A DNA stretch of 64,000 nucleotides, taken from Macrobrachium rosenbergii. Lineage: Eukaryota > Arthropoda > Malacostraca > Decapoda > Palaemonidae. Shown here piece after piece: positions 51,359-63,804 of the stretch. Where the stretch lies: positions 57,216,798 to 57,280,797 of the forward strand of contig NC_089755.1 in the NCBI RefSeq assembly GCF_040412425.1. Direction: 5' to 3'. The position numbers and the translations under genes are program-made. Under the pieces are notes generated by a model. That model was not told the origin of the DNA. It saw only the letters and a list, made by a program, of their open reading frames with translations, and ran no database searches. Positions within the stretch are counted from its first letter, which is position 1, and each line of letters begins with the position of its first letter.

Positions 51359-51872
51359 CCTGTGCATTCCATTAAATTGTTCAGCAAGATGCAAATTCTT
51401 CCCTGTTACCGATCAGCCGTGATTAATTATCTATTTATCTATTTACTTATCTGCTTATTTACTTAATTATCTATTTATTAGTCATTCATTGATTTATTTA
51501 TCTGTTTATCTATGTTCATTTATCCCCACAATACCAGATAGTGATTCACTGTCATCTAAAAGGTTTTAAGCAGAATGGTGAATCATCAAGTTGGTCTTTT
51601 TATTATATTTATTATACCTTTGGTGTCTTTATGACTTTACCAGAAGAATATAAACGATAGAAGCCATAAAGGTAAGGAAACCATAAGGGAGAATTAGGAG
51701 AAGTGTACAAAGAAGGAAGGGATATATTCAGTTGTAAAAGAACAATGAAATAGGAAATTAAGAGACTCTTTTTGATGTATATTATATTAGATAAAGATCA
51801 ACAGCTTTAACCATATATATTATTATTTCATTTTTAGCTATAGGCGTAGTATTTAGGCCTTCAAACAGAATT

Positions 51873-51878
51873 TTAATC
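51873..51878 (-). terminator. Poly(A) signal ATTAAA, unit 4
   Basis: + strand GAATTTTAATCAAC, as in unit 2 and unlike units 1 and 3. Confidence 0.5.
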
Positions 51879-51956
51879 AACAAACAAACATCAGTGAGAG
51901 AGACGAAATGGGTCAGTTTTCAGTTGAGTATTAAAGGAGTCAAATAATACTCTCGT

Positions 51957-53899
51957 TTAAGGAGGGGTGTACAGACCACTTGGGGTAGAGGAACCACCAC
52001 CACCGGAGATAACACTGCCACCGGAAGTTCCAAAGCTTCCACCGCTGACAGGGCCTCTAAATCCTCCGGAAATGCTTCCACCTCCGACTGACCCTCCAAA
52101 ACCACCACCGACGCTTCCAGGAATACCGCCAGAGCTGCCTCCGGCAAACGCTCCTCCTGATCCACCACCAATGACCTGACCGACTCCTTGGTGGACAGCG
52201 CTGCTGAGGGCACTCTGGAGATCAACACCTCCTGGAAGAGTTGGGTTCTGGCCGTCGCCGACGTTGACAAAGTAGACTTCAGGCTGGCTCTTGGGTGGTG
52301 CTGGAACTTGGATGACCTTCTGTCCACCTGCTGCAGTGCCCTTGTTGAGGACATAGACGACGTTCTTCTGCTGGGGTGGAGGAACCACAATAGGGTCCTG
52401 TCCTACACCGCCCTCTGGAAGACGCACGAAGACGATGTTGTGTTCGACCTTAGGTGCTGGGATGTTAGGACGAGGGCCAGCAGATTGGGGCTGTGCTGGG
52501 ACATTGTAGACGTAGACATTGCGTTCCACTTGGGGAGTTACGCAGCTTCCTCCATGAGCGACCTGTCCATCCCCACAAGAGATGGATCCATGGCCTGAGA
52601 AGGATCCACCAAAGGATCCACCACTCCCAAAACCGGAGGATCCGAACCCTCCTCCTCCACCGCTGGAGAAGCCTCCACTGGAAGAGCCTCCACTGGAGAA
52701 GCCTCCACTCGAGAACCCTCCACTGGAAAAGCCTCCACTGGTAACACCTCCACTTGAAAAACCTCCACTGCTGAAGCCTCCACCACTACCAAAGCCGGAC
52801 GATACAAAACCTCCTCCAGTACTTCTTCCAGACGAAACAAAGGATCCACCACCAGTTCCTACTCCTGAGGAACCAAAGGACCCTCCTCCTGTACCAAAGC
52901 TCAATGATCCACCAGAAGTGCCGCGACCAGGCAGACTGTAGCCTTGCAGCGTGGACGATTCTGCTGCCACCAGCAGAGATACAAGTATCTGTAAACACGA
53001 ATAACACAGTGGTGTTAAGATTCACTAGCACTTGCACTTTAAGGATGCATCTGGTGAAAGTGAGGAATCTAGAGATAAAGTGGGCACTTTGAAACAAAAT
53101 ATTCTAGTAAAATCAATAAACTGAACCGGTTGGATAACTGTTTCAAAGCAAAAGGATGAAATTGTTATCTAGAGATAGTTTTAAAACGAAATTCCCACCA
53201 TATGCAAATAATTAGAGAGAATTACAGAGCATTACAATATGGGTACTACAAAACCATCATAATAATTGCTTGAGTCTTCTTCGAAAGTTAAAATACAGTG
53301 CTTCATTTCTTAAAAATCGTACTGTTGTGGTCAACCCTTTCATCTATTGCTCCATGTACTATTCTTGAGCAGTGGAAAAGAGGAGCAATAATAATAATAA
53401 TAATAATAATAATATCGCCAAATAACAAGAAATTGGGGGCGGCAGTGTTTCTGGAGAGAGAGTGTGTGTGTGTGTGTACAAAGAAATTAAGTTAAATTGA
53501 ATTTATATGTGATTGCATGCTTGTGTATTTTCTCCAAACCAAATTCTAACAAGAATTTGCACAAGCGGGATTCGAAATACTAAATAATTTTGTCAGCTCG
53601 TAAGTCTTCACACTGTAAGACATATATTACGCTCCAGAATTTCCAAGCTGTCATATTTGCTAATAGTATATTATTTCCGGAAATATAAAATTTCTTTTGC
53701 GAGGAAATATACGTCATAGACAAAAAGAGCTGGAAGTCTAGTATCACATCGAGTGTCCATTACACGAACAAATTTTCTGTTTGGTTTCCGTTCATTCAGT
53801 AACTGACAGCAAGACTGTAAACGCAGTTTTAGTAATGGTAATAATTATCGACACTTAGTCTCGAAGAGTCACTGTACTCACCAGCACCGTTTGCTTCAT
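51957..53899 (-). CDS. DUF243/Tweedle-type cuticle protein (unit 4, intact)
   Basis: Exon 1 is 53882-53899 (MKQTVL, donor GTGAGT); the 893-bp intron ends TTTACAG; exon 2 is 52988 down to 51957. Product about 349 residues with the same parts as the unit 2 protein: signal peptide, Gly/Ser repeats with FSSGG units, CGDGQVAHGGSC, DUF243 and a Gly-rich tail ending SGLYTPP. Replacements against unit 2 include an Arg in the repeat region (SSGRSTGG) and GFRGPVSG in the tail. TATA box, splice sites and ATTAAA are present. Confidence 0.9.
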
Positions 53900-54007
53900 T
53901 GTAGTACTATTGGTCGTAGTAGTATAAGTCGGGATTTCCCTTTGGAACGGCTCCTTTCGCAGTGGCTGAAGATGGAGTTGTGTGATGACACTGGCCAGTC
54001 CACTGTC

Positions 54008-54145
54008 TATTTATATACCCAATGTTCCAGGACCCTTCACTTCGAGGGGATGTCCCTCTTTCCCTTTCATAGTACTACTACTTTTCCTCCTCCTCCTTCC
54101 TCCGTATCCTCCTAATCCTCCTCTTTACCTTCCTCCTCCCTGGGT
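54008..54145 (-). promoter_or_regulatory. Promoter region: TATA box and GGA-rich tract, unit 4
   Basis: TATTTATATA on the + strand (54008-54017), GGA-rich sense-strand tract about 54082-54140. Confidence 0.6.
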
Positions 54146-54980
54146 ACTCCTAGTGTTCTCATTGCTGAAAGATTCTCTCGTAGAGAAAGTCAGGACGTGT
54201 TTTCAGAAGACATAAAAAGAATTAACAGGCTTCGGTTTTTTCCTCAATTTGTAGTTCTTGTTGCCAGCTGAGAAAAGCCTCACCAAGTGAGAGTTTTTTT
54301 GTTCATAAGGAAATTTTTCTTTGATTCGCAGTGACTGTTTTGATTAACATTTTCTTCAAATGTTGTCATCATCAATGCGTTTTGCAAGGATATCACTTTC
54401 GTTATTCAAAATTACGTCTTGCGAAGTATTTATTTAGTGCATCTTGTGCTTTGAAAACTCCCCTGGAGTAATATTACGTCTCAAAACATTTGCTTCAAGA
54501 TCATGTTACTTGCAATATCATTTCAGCAAAGAACGATGTTAAAGAATGGTAAATAACCAACACTTCTACGTTGACAATGGAGCCACTAAATTAATGTTCC
54601 AGAGTTATTATTTTTGAAACGCTTGATATAAATTCAGTAGTAATTGATTGAACATCTCTGTATGAGAAATGAATGTCTTTAGATAACAGCTGGTACTCGT
54701 AATAAGGCTTCGTCATTCTACATACATTGCTTTGGAGCGTTTGCAGAAGTCGCCAAAGTCAGTACAGAAGGATGCAGAATTCTGTTACATCAAGGCAAAT
54801 AGACAGAAAATCCCTTATGTTGTAATCCTCGCAGAAGTCGCCAAAGTCAGTACAGAAGGATGCAGAATTCTGTTGCATTAAGACAAATAGACAGAAAATC
54901 CCCCTTGTTTCTTATCTGCAAAGAACGAAATTATTGCCTTCAGACAATACGCATTAAAATGCAGAGCATTGGACCTGGAC

Positions 54981-55078
<98 letters not shown>

Positions 55079-55133
55079 ATCGACTTATTTCAAGGAATTC
55101 CTGAAAGAGGCAGATTCTATCTGAGCTGAGCAC

Positions 55134-55190
<57 letters not shown>

Positions 55191-55879
55191 CTAACAATCT
55201 GATGAAGAATCTTTAAAAGAGCTTAGTTGTCTCACCTTGAAGTCAATAGAAAGAACAAATAACTAAATAGAGAGATTTATTTGTTCAATAAAAGAAGCAA
55301 ACAAGAAATGTTTATAGAGATTAACTCTTCTTCTTCTTCTTCTTCTTCTTCTTCTTCTTCTTCTTCTTCTTCTTCTTCTTCTTCTTCTTCTTCTTCTTCT
55401 TCTTCTTCTTCTTCTTCACCAGATTCTCTATGCAAAGGGTCGGTTGCCTTGATGCAGCTTTCCTATTGAAAGCGTCTTCAGCCACTAACCCTTCTTTTCC
55501 CAAATCCTCCCTCACTTTATCACTGAATCTAATCCTTTCCCTCCCATCTTTTGACCTTCTGCATCCTACAGGTACTATCTACACCTTCTATACTCCTTCC
55601 TCGTCCTTACCACTATCCCAATCTATCCTCTCACGAGTAATGTCTCCAGCATCCTCTTAGATCTTTATTTTCAGTTTATTTGGAATCCTTTAGTCAAGCG
55701 CTGTCTCTGCCACCTCCCTTCATTTCCAACAAGCTGTTCTTTCATCCTACATTCAACCTTCCAGCTCGCTGGACGCCGTTAAACCTCAGTTTTACCCAAA
55801 TTTACCTTCAATACTACCCCTTTCGAGAGATTTCCACCACTCTCTTACCTTCTCTACCCTTCTTTGCAATATATAACAA

Positions 55880-56185
55880 TTCCCAATAGATTTTCATTCC
55901 TAGTCCCTTCACTCAATACCTTCATGATCAGTGCAGACAAAAATAGGCTAGGCCTAAGTGCCGATCCTCAATGTAAACCAACTTTAACTTCAAACATTTA
56001 CATTCATTTGAACCGACCTAACCAATTTTTCTGTCACTTTCCTCTTTCTCAGGCACCAAACCACTGCTTTTCTTGGTATCCTATCAAATGCGTTCTGTAG
56101 GCCTATAAGAGGATGGTAGTCTCCGATTAGCTTTCAGCCTCTTTGCTCGTAATTGTCTCAACTGTTGCTTTTGCTGCAATGAAAC
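55880..56185 (-). mobile_element. Degenerate LINE reverse-transcriptase fragment, unit 4
   Basis: As in unit 3, with the same 17-bp deletion. Confidence 0.7.
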
Positions 56186-56334
56186 CGTATACTGCTGTGC
56201 ACAGATCTTCACAATCACCCTACTCTCTCATCCAGTAGTCTTTAAAAAAAAAAAAAAAAGTTATGTTTGTCTACTGCCGCCACAATCACACTCCGTAATA
56301 TCTTCCTTCTAATTACGTATTCTGGGACATTTTT

Positions 56335-56655
56335 CTGACTGACCGGGACGGCCAGGACAAGGCCTCAAATCCGGGACGAATCCAGGCCAAACCGGGACGT
56401 ATGGTAACCTTAATCATATGTAATGTCCTAGTAAAGAAATAGCAATGCACTGTAATAAATTTACTACTTGTATTAAAAAGATATTATTATAACTATTTCT
56501 ATTAAACAAGTTAGATTATGGAGTGTTTTGGCCTGATGATCAGGTGTTGTTTGTATAAGGGCGTAGGTTGGAAGATGCTAAAACATACCGTCACTCAAGA
56601 ACGACGTCGCGACCCCCAGAAAAAAGGCTGGCGACCCCTAGGTTGAAAACCTCCG
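56335..56655. mobile_element. hAT-like transposon ends, unit 4
   Basis: Same two segments; the outer end is changed from CCTCTG to CCTCCG. Confidence 0.4.
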
Positions 56656-56853
56656 ACTTATCCACGCAGTCGATTAGCTACAAGCACCTGAAGCATTACC
56701 CACATCAAAGGGATTTAAAGGAATTCGCCCTAAAGCGCTTTGCATTTGATAGTCTTCAATTCCTTAGTCCCAAAATATGTTAAAAGAACCTCGACCCTGC
56801 TTTCTCTCCTCATCTGTAGTTCATCCTTCACAGTTCGAAATGTGGGGCTGACT

Positions 56854-57903
56854 GTCAAAAAAATTGCCATTTATTCCCCTTGAATAAAATTTCCTAGTTT
56901 TCTTGAATACTTATTTTGATGTATTTCCCAGTTTCTATGAAAAAATACGTTGATGTGATTGTTTTGCTCCACAGAAGAAGCTTTTTATTATATTAACTAT
57001 AGCAATGAGTTTGTATAAATTAGTACATTGATATTTAAAGTAGTAAAACACCTTTTTCGCAAAATTTATCCATCTCTATAAAATTAAATGACGTCTGATT
57101 GCAGTGTTGTCAAACTTCTTCCTGTGGAGAATGTATATGTTATTTTCTTGTTGTAAGGGCACATGCCAGTAGTTTAAGCTTGCCTTCTGGACGAAACCTT
57201 TTTTTTTTTGTATGTTGGGTTACGATTAAACAACTTAATGTTTGTGTTTTAGTTGATGGTTTGTTACGTAACCCTGTAGTTTTGTAGATGTGACAACTGT
57301 GCTATCCAATGTACTGCTCCCGAGTTTTCTTCCAGGGTGGGAACATGAAGCTCTGCCTGTTTCGCAGCAAACTCCAGAAAGGCAAGTTAGAGAAGAAGTT
57401 CTCGTAAAATCCAGCCCCATCACCTCGTGAACTGTCGTCGTCATTGCAGTAATTTCTTCATAAGAATATTCTGAAATCCCCCTTTTTTGGCTATTTATGT
57501 TTTTCCTCTATCGAAGTAACGTAACGTTTTGTCAATTTTTGCAGTAATATGTTAATGTTTTCTTGCTTCTTAATGTAACTTGGATGATTGTTGTGTCCTT
57601 TAAATATTAATTATATGTGTTAAACTTTTTAAATGCGTATTTGTGAACCCGTGTGGCATCACCCAAAAAGAATTGGTGCAGGAAATATAGTTGATTGTTT
57701 CTCAACTGCACTTTGTTGGAAAGAATATAATGTTTCTTGACTTCATGGTACATTTAAGTAAGTTAGTAAACTCCTCAGCACTGTAACTTGGTCTCATTCA
57801 AAGCTAGGGCAGGAGGGCTTAAGGTTGAATGAAATCGTACCGAATGTGTGCCTAAAACTTTAAAGTTTCACCACATTCTTTGCTAGTTATAGTAGTACTT
57901 TGC
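56854..57903 (+). repeat. 5' LTR of the BEL/Pao element
   Basis: The start is fixed by comparison with the 3' copy. The 3' boundary is inferred from the primer-binding site at 57906, giving about 1.05 kb; no clear terminal CA was found next to it, so the end may be off by some tens of bases. The first 196 bp are identical to 63805-64000. Confidence 0.75.
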
Positions 57904-57905
57904 TT

Positions 57906-57931
57906 TGGTCCTTCGAACGAACCGGATGCCA
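57906..57931 (+). other. Primer-binding site resembling tRNA-Tyr 3' end
   Basis: TGGTCCTTCGAACGAACCGGAT is complementary to a tRNA ending ..CCGG..TCGAAGGACCA, as in arthropod tRNA-Tyr, a known primer for BEL elements. Relative to that expectation there is an extra CGAA-like duplication in the middle. Confidence 0.6.
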
Positions 57932-58414
57932 TAACGATTCACAAAGGAATTTTTGGATGTTAAAGATAATTTACGATAAAGTTCACGTTGGTGATGGATG
58001 GCTATAAAGTCATTTTAGTGTAGCTGGCACGTGTCCAAAGTTATTTGGTGAGCAGGGTAAGGTATTGAATTACTTGGAGTGTTTTGCCAAGTAATCTATT
58101 GTTTATGGAACATTATTGTTCGTATTTAGTGATCACTCTGTAAAGAAATTCTTGTTGAATTTCGTAGCTATTTTGAACTTAGGTTTTCGTGACCAGATGT
58201 ATTTTGTGAAGTGATGAAGAGCACGTGGTCAAATTATCTATCATTCAGTGAATGTTATTCGACCTATGAATAAGATTAGTTATATTTTCAATCGGGTTTA
58301 GATAATTTGCCATACATTTTTGATATTTGAGCAAGTTTCTTATTGATCCATTAACAAGAAAATGGATTCCAAGATTAGGTAGTTATTGAAAGGGAAATTA
58401 TTTCCTTACAAGAT
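57932..58414 (+). other. Leader between PBS and gag
   Basis: Non-coding. A short ATG frame at 58362 ends after six codons; it is not in the gag frame. The gag frame itself is closed upstream by a TAG at 58376. Confidence 0.5.
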
Positions 58415-60373
58415 TTGCTTGATGAGACAGATAACTGCATTGGTGATACTGATACACCAAAATCGACCCTTGTAATGTATGAACGTTGTCTTATTGAGGG
58501 TCTACGACGTTTTGAAGATAGTTGGTCACAGAATGTGACGATTATTTCACAGGATAGTGAATATGATAGTTTATGTAGAAGTTATAGAGCAATAACTAGA
58601 TGTGTAAGGAAAGCTATTGCTACTGCACAGAAAACTATGAGCGAGATTGGCACGGGAGATATAAATCAACAGCCCGCTTTGCCTCCTCCTTCGGCTCCCA
58701 TTAACCCTCTCCCTCCCCCTAAACTCCCAGCAATTAAGATACCTGAATTTAGCGGTGGGGAAGAACAATGGCTTGCATTTTGGGATATATTTAACAGTTT
58801 AGTTCACGATCGTATGGATATTTCCAATGTGATTAAGTTTTCTACCCTCAGAGCTAGTTTAAAGGATAACGCCTTTAAAGCCATAGAAGGTTTGCCTGTC
58901 ACTAATGCCAATTATTCAGTAGCTATTCAGACCCTTAAGGAGAAGTATGATAATAAGGACAAATTGAAACGTAGACTTATGTCCAAGTTAACGCATTTAG
59001 TCCCTCCCAGTCATACAATAGAGGATTTGAACACGTTCAAATTGGAATATGAGAAGATTATCTTACAAATGAACACATTGAATTTAGATGTAGAGGCCAT
59101 GAACCCCATTTTCTCTAGTATAATATGCGAGAAATTATCACCTGAAACACGTAAGGCTATAGCTAATAAACATAATAGTATGTCTCTTGATTTAAAGCAA
59201 ATTTCCTCAGGTTTGAAATATGTTTGTGAATTAATGGAATTTTGTTACGAAGGTGAGAATTCTAATAAGAGAAAACGTGATCAGGGTAACTATTCTAAAG
59301 TGATTCCCTCAAATGTGCAAAACGTGCAGAGAGCACAACAAAGTAACAGTAAGCCTAGTAATAGTAGTTCTTACCATAATTGTGTGTTTTGCTCATCGAA
59401 CCATGCCTCTCGCGATTGTAAGACTTTCAAAACCATTGATAGTAGAAGGGACAGAGTTAAATATTTAAGATTGTGCTTTGCTTGCCTCAAAGGAGGTCAT
59501 TTATTCTCTGAATGTAGAAACAAACCGAAATGTAATATATGTGATGGGCCTCATTACCCAATGATTTGTAAGAAAACAGAAAACCCTGTTAATCCTGCTC
59601 CACCAAAGTTGAGTGTAAATAGTACTAATGTTAGTAAGTCAAATGTTAATTCTGGGAAATCTCATAATGATTCTAAAGGTACTGTAAGTAAAGGTGATTC
59701 CCCAGTAGTTATGACTGCTTCTTTGGGTACTGATCATTCTCAGACTAATAAGATTTCTGTTTCGACTGCTCTTCCTACTGCTAATGTAATTGTGTCAGGG
59801 AATGGACATCGTTCCTTTGGGAGAGCACTCTTTGATTCTGGTGCACAAAGAACGTTTATTGCAAAGGAATTAGCTCATAAGCTTAGTCTACCGTCCATAG
59901 CAACAGTAGCCTTAAAGGTAAAACCATTTGGCAGTGATGCCATGGAAGTCAATTGTAATATAGTAAGAGTTGTGGTGAGACTAGGTAAGATTCGTACTGT
60001 CATTAATGCCATTGCATTCGATAGAGTTAATTCCAGAATTTATTCTCCAGGTTTAAGTAAGTCAGCTGCGTTCTTGACGAGTAAAGGCATAAAATTAGCA
60101 GATAATGATTTAAATTCAGATGAAGTGAATGGTATAGAATTGGTCATTGGAGCTGATTACTATGGAAAATTCATTCACAACAGTCAAATTTGCTCTGGAA
60201 TACAGATATTGAATAGTTCTGGCGGTGCACTAATTTTTGGACCTCTTCCTAGTTGGTCTTATGACGATGTAGAATCTAATGAGATTACTACATCAAATGT
60301 ATGTTGTTCAAGAATAGAAGTAGAGGAAATCCTATTAATTCTTGTTGTGAAGTTAGAAAATTATGGGATTTAG
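58415..60373 (+). pseudogene. gag: BEL/Pao gag and protease region
   Basis: An open frame of about 650 codons without an ATG at its start: the frame opens after a stop at 58376 and its first ATG is at about 58481. Parts: an N-terminal helical region; a DUF1759-type gag domain from about residue 104 (LPAIKIPEFSGG, ..WDIFNSLVH..); zinc knuckles at about residues 322-385 (CVFCSSNHASRDC, CFACLKGGHLFSEC, CNICDGPHYPMIC); and a retropepsin-like/DUF1758 protease at about residues 470-620 with the catalytic motif LFDSGAQRTF. In BEL/Pao elements gag and pol are usually one continuous frame; here the frame ends at 60373 and the next part of pol is in another frame. Confidence 0.85.
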
Positions 60374-60816
60374 AAAGTGTTGGTATTCGTCAATCTGAAA
60401 TTAGTCCTGAAGAAAGAGAATCAGTTAAGTGTTTTAAGGATAAAGTAAAAAGGGTTGACAATAAGTATGAAGTGTCCTTGCCATTTAAAGATGAAAGTAG
60501 ACCGCCTGTTAACTATAGAATAGCCATTGGTCAATTAAATTCCTCGCTACATAGATTCGAATCTGACCCCTCCTTGTATGCTCATTATGATAAGATTATC
60601 CAAGATTACGTTCAGTCTGGGTTTATAGAATTAATTCCCTCAGGCTCCCCTATTATAGGGCATTATTTACCCCACCATGCTGTATTGAAGGATTCAGAAA
60701 CAACTCCCATTCGAATAGTTTTTAATGCTTCTTCCAAGGCTAAAGGAGAACTTTCCTTAAATGATTGTTTATTAACTGGTCCCTCATTAACTACTAAACT
60801 TTTGATGCCCTGTTGA
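60301..60816 (+). pseudogene. pol: BEL/Pao reverse transcriptase, N-terminal part
   Basis: Overlaps the end of the protease frame in a different phase. It contains typical BEL sequence before the polymerase core: YRIAIGQLNSSLHRF, HHAVLKDS, IRIVFNASSKAKG and LNDCLLTGPSL. It stops at 60816. Bases 60817-60960 still encode recognisable core blocks but with several stops and phase changes, so no intact polymerase is encoded here. Confidence 0.82.
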
Positions 60817-60960
60817 GTTTCCGTACAAACCCAGTAGCTGTGATTTCAGATATCAGTAAAGCCTTTTAAGGATAGGCATTTCACCTGACTGTCGTGATTA
60901 TTGCAGATTTCTATGGATAACTGATCCCTCCGATTTGAAGTCTACTGTAACTTACCGGTT

Positions 60961-62559
60961 TTGTGTAGTTTGTTTTGGAGCTACATGCTCCCCTTTCTCT
61001 TGCAGCAAACCCTTTTGCATCATTTATCTTTACATGATAATCCCCTTGCATCATCTCGGATGAAGAATTTCTATGTAGACAATTTTAGTAAAACTTACAA
61101 GGATGTGTCAGTCTTGATGGATGAGTATCCAGTAATAAATGAGATTCTTGAAGATGCTAATATGCCTCTACAAGAATGGGTCAGTAATGATTCAGAGTTT
61201 AACAGAACCATAGATGTTATCAAAGAAAGAGTGAACGTTTTGGGTTTAGAGTGGTATCTAACACAAGATGAGATGTCACTGAAGGAAGTAAATTGTGAGT
61301 ATAAAGGACCTTTAACCAAGCGAAAGGTCTTATCAGTAATAGCTCGAATGTTTGATCCTCTAGGATTATTGTCACCAATACAGGTGAGAGGTAAATATTT
61401 TCTTAAATGTTTGTGGAGTAACTACGGGTGGGATGACCCTTTGCCAGAATCATTATGTTCAAGGTTTGATGAAATTTGCAAGTGTATTAGAAATGTAGAA
61501 AGTTTAAAGTTTCCTAGGTTTGTTGTACATCCTGAAGGTTCCCACTTACATGTATTTTGTGATGCCTCTAACAAGGCATATGGAGCTGCTGCCTATGTGA
61601 TTGATTTCAAGAGAAGTGTAAGCAATTTACTGGTCAGTAAGTGTAAAGTTGCACCAAACCCTAAACAGACTATTCCGCGTTTGGAATTGACAGCCTTGTC
61701 CTTGGGTGCGAAACTTGCTGGAAGATTAATGCAGAATGATGATTTGAGATTGAGTTCTTGCACTCTCTGGAGTGACTCCATGGTTTCTATTTGTTGGGTG
61801 AAGAACAATAATAGTAAAATTCCCTATGTACGAAACAGAGTCACTGAAATTAATGAATTCAAGTTTCCTCTACGGTATACCCCCTCTAAGGATAATCCAG
61901 CTGATATTCTATCCAGAGGTAGTACTAGTAAAGATTTAGCGCAAAATTCCTTATGGTGGAATGGCCCTAAATGGCTTTTAACTGGTGATTATCCCCAATC
62001 TTTAGCTACAGAAACTGTGCATGTTAATGAAATTCTTTCAGAACCTAAGTTTGTTAACCCTCCAACCCCATTAATTGACATCCCACGTTACAGTAATTTA
62101 AGTAAGCTTAAACGTATCATGAGGTCAATATTGCTTTTTCTTAATAAATGCAGTAAAGGTTCTAAGTTTGTTGTTAACGAAATGAAAGCACTTGTCCTCC
62201 TTGAACAGAAGCAACATTTTTCTACTACCAGAATGTACCTCTGTGATAAGAATTCACATGGAGTGTCCATGGATATTAAGAATTTCTGTAATCAGTTGAA
62301 CTTATTTGTTGATGAGGAAAATCTAATTAGGTCTCAGGGTCGCATGAAAAACGCTTCCATGTCTTATGATACTCAGTGCCCAATGTTATTGCCTTCCAGA
62401 AGTTATTTAACAGTGTTGATAGTTGAACATTTGCATAGACATCATCACCATTGTGGTGTCAATTCTGTACTGGTATTGTTGAGAGAAACTTTTGGGTACC
62501 GAAAGCACGACAAGTTATCAAATCGATTCTGTCAAAGTGTGTTTTGTGTCAGAAGTTAA
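60961..62559 (+). pseudogene. pol: BEL/Pao reverse transcriptase C-terminus, RNase H and integrase zinc domain
   Basis: Frame of about 530 codons. It begins with polymerase-core remnants, has the catalytic-box position as FYVDN instead of the usual YVDD, then RNase H (HVFCDASNKAYGAAAYVI, LELTALSLGAKLAGR, LWSDSMVSICWVKN, KDNPADILSRG) and the integrase zinc-binding segment (HLHRHHHHCGV). The frame is lost near 62500-62559, within the zinc domain, before its cysteine pair is complete. Confidence 0.85.
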
Positions 62560-62878
62560 CCAAGAAGAACGGTTGTGTTTGCCTCCTCCTCCACCATTAC
62601 CCACAGAAAGAGTGAGATATGATAGATCTTTCCAATCAGTAGGAGTTGATTATACTGGTGCTATTAATGTTTTTGATCATGAGACTGGCTTGGAGGAGAA
62701 GGTCTTTATATGTCTATTTACCTGTACTACGAGCAGGGCAGTTCATTTTGAATTGACTCATTCCATGACTGCTTCCGATTTCCTACTGGCTTTTCGACGC
62801 TTTGTAGCATATCATTCTCTGCCGAGTCTGATTATATCTGACAATGGTAGGAATTTTGTTGATTTAATAATTTCCTGA
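62492..62878 (+). pseudogene. pol: BEL/Pao integrase core, first part
   Basis: Different phase from the preceding frame. Contains the first two catalytic-Asp regions, VGVDYTGAINV and LIISDNGRNF, then a stop at 62876-62878. Confidence 0.82.
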
Positions 62879-62933
62879 AGGAAATTATGGATGAACCAGA
62901 GGTAAAGTCATACCTTGAAGGAAATTGTGTTAA

Positions 62934-63221
62934 TTGGAAATTCATTACACCGCGAGCCCCTGGTCTGGAGGCTTTTATGAACGCCTTATTGGTGTTCTAA
63001 AGGGATGTTTGTCCAAAGCCTTATATCACAAACGTGTATCCTTTGAAGAGTTGAGAACTCTACTTGTTGAGTTTCAAGCTGTGATAAATTCTCGACCACT
63101 GACTTATCTCTCCTCTGATCGAGATTGTGAGGCTTTGACTCCTCCATGTTACTTTATGGGCGAAATGTTTGTATTTCCCCTCCTCTTAACAATTCAGCAA
63201 CTGATGACCCAGATTTCATGA
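62934..63221 (+). pseudogene. pol: BEL/Pao integrase core, Glu region
   Basis: Continues the integrase after another phase change: SPWSGGFYERLIGVLKG includes the catalytic-Glu region, and VINSRPLTYLSSD is a standard BEL block. The frame ends at 63221. Confidence 0.82.
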
Positions 63222-63679
63222 GTTCAAGTGATCTTAGAGAACAATATTTTAGATTATCATCAGTGCTTAGAAAATTTGAGAACTCTTGGAAAAGAGACTA
63301 TTTAGTGTCCTTGAGAGAAAGACATTTTAATTCTAGTGATTATCTCTCTGCAAATGTGAAAGTTGGGGACATAGTGATGGTAGACTTAGAAGATCATCTG
63401 GGGAAAGGCTATAGATCCCTCCTCTCATTGGGTAAGGTTACCCAGCTGTTTCCATCGTCTGATGGTGTGATTAGGTCTGTAGAAGTGAGAGTGAATAATA
63501 AACTATACATGAGATCAATCACAAAGCTCGTACTTCTGGAATTACCCGAGAGGGAATTTGATAGTGTCGTAACTCAGGAGCCAGATAGTGTGCCTCTGAG
63601 TGGTACTAGACCTCGGCGTGCAGCAGCAATCCGCTGTGATCAAGAGAGAAAGGATTTAATTTCTATGGATGTACTCTAA
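63146..63679 (+). pseudogene. pol: BEL/Pao integrase C-terminal (DUF5641-type) domain
   Basis: Last pol segment, again in a different phase from its predecessor. Blocks FENSWKRDYLVSLRERH, VGDIVMVDLEDH, SLGKVTQLFPSSDG and RSVEVRVNNK are typical of the domain that ends BEL polyproteins. Stop at 63677-63679. Confidence 0.8.
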
Positions 63680-63793
63680 AATGTATATTTGATTTAAATT
63701 TTTGATGTGTTAAGATGGTCACAGCTGCATAGCGTTATTCAATTGAATTCGCTCCTGGGTGCAGTTGTGATTACTTCTAATTATGATTCTTTC

Positions 63794-63804
63794 TTGGGGG
63801 AGAA
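63794..63804 (+). other. Polypurine tract
   Basis: TTGGGGGAGAA directly precedes the 3' LTR, as expected for the plus-strand primer of an LTR element. Confidence 0.65.

Larger units (their letters stand above)
50078..56668 (+). repeat. Amplicon unit 4 (6.59 kb)
   Basis: Same order, ending at CACGCA just before unique sequence. (AAT)n about 54981-55079, (GA)n about 55136-55187, (TTC)n about 55326-55417. Carries an intact gene. It is the last unit; the next GTTGGGGAAAACTCG is absent. Confidence 0.92.

Noticed and set aside
56568..56783. Open frame of 71 codons at the end of unit 4
   Set aside because: It spans the hAT-like end and the unit boundary into unrelated DNA, so it is a chance frame with no recognisable domain.
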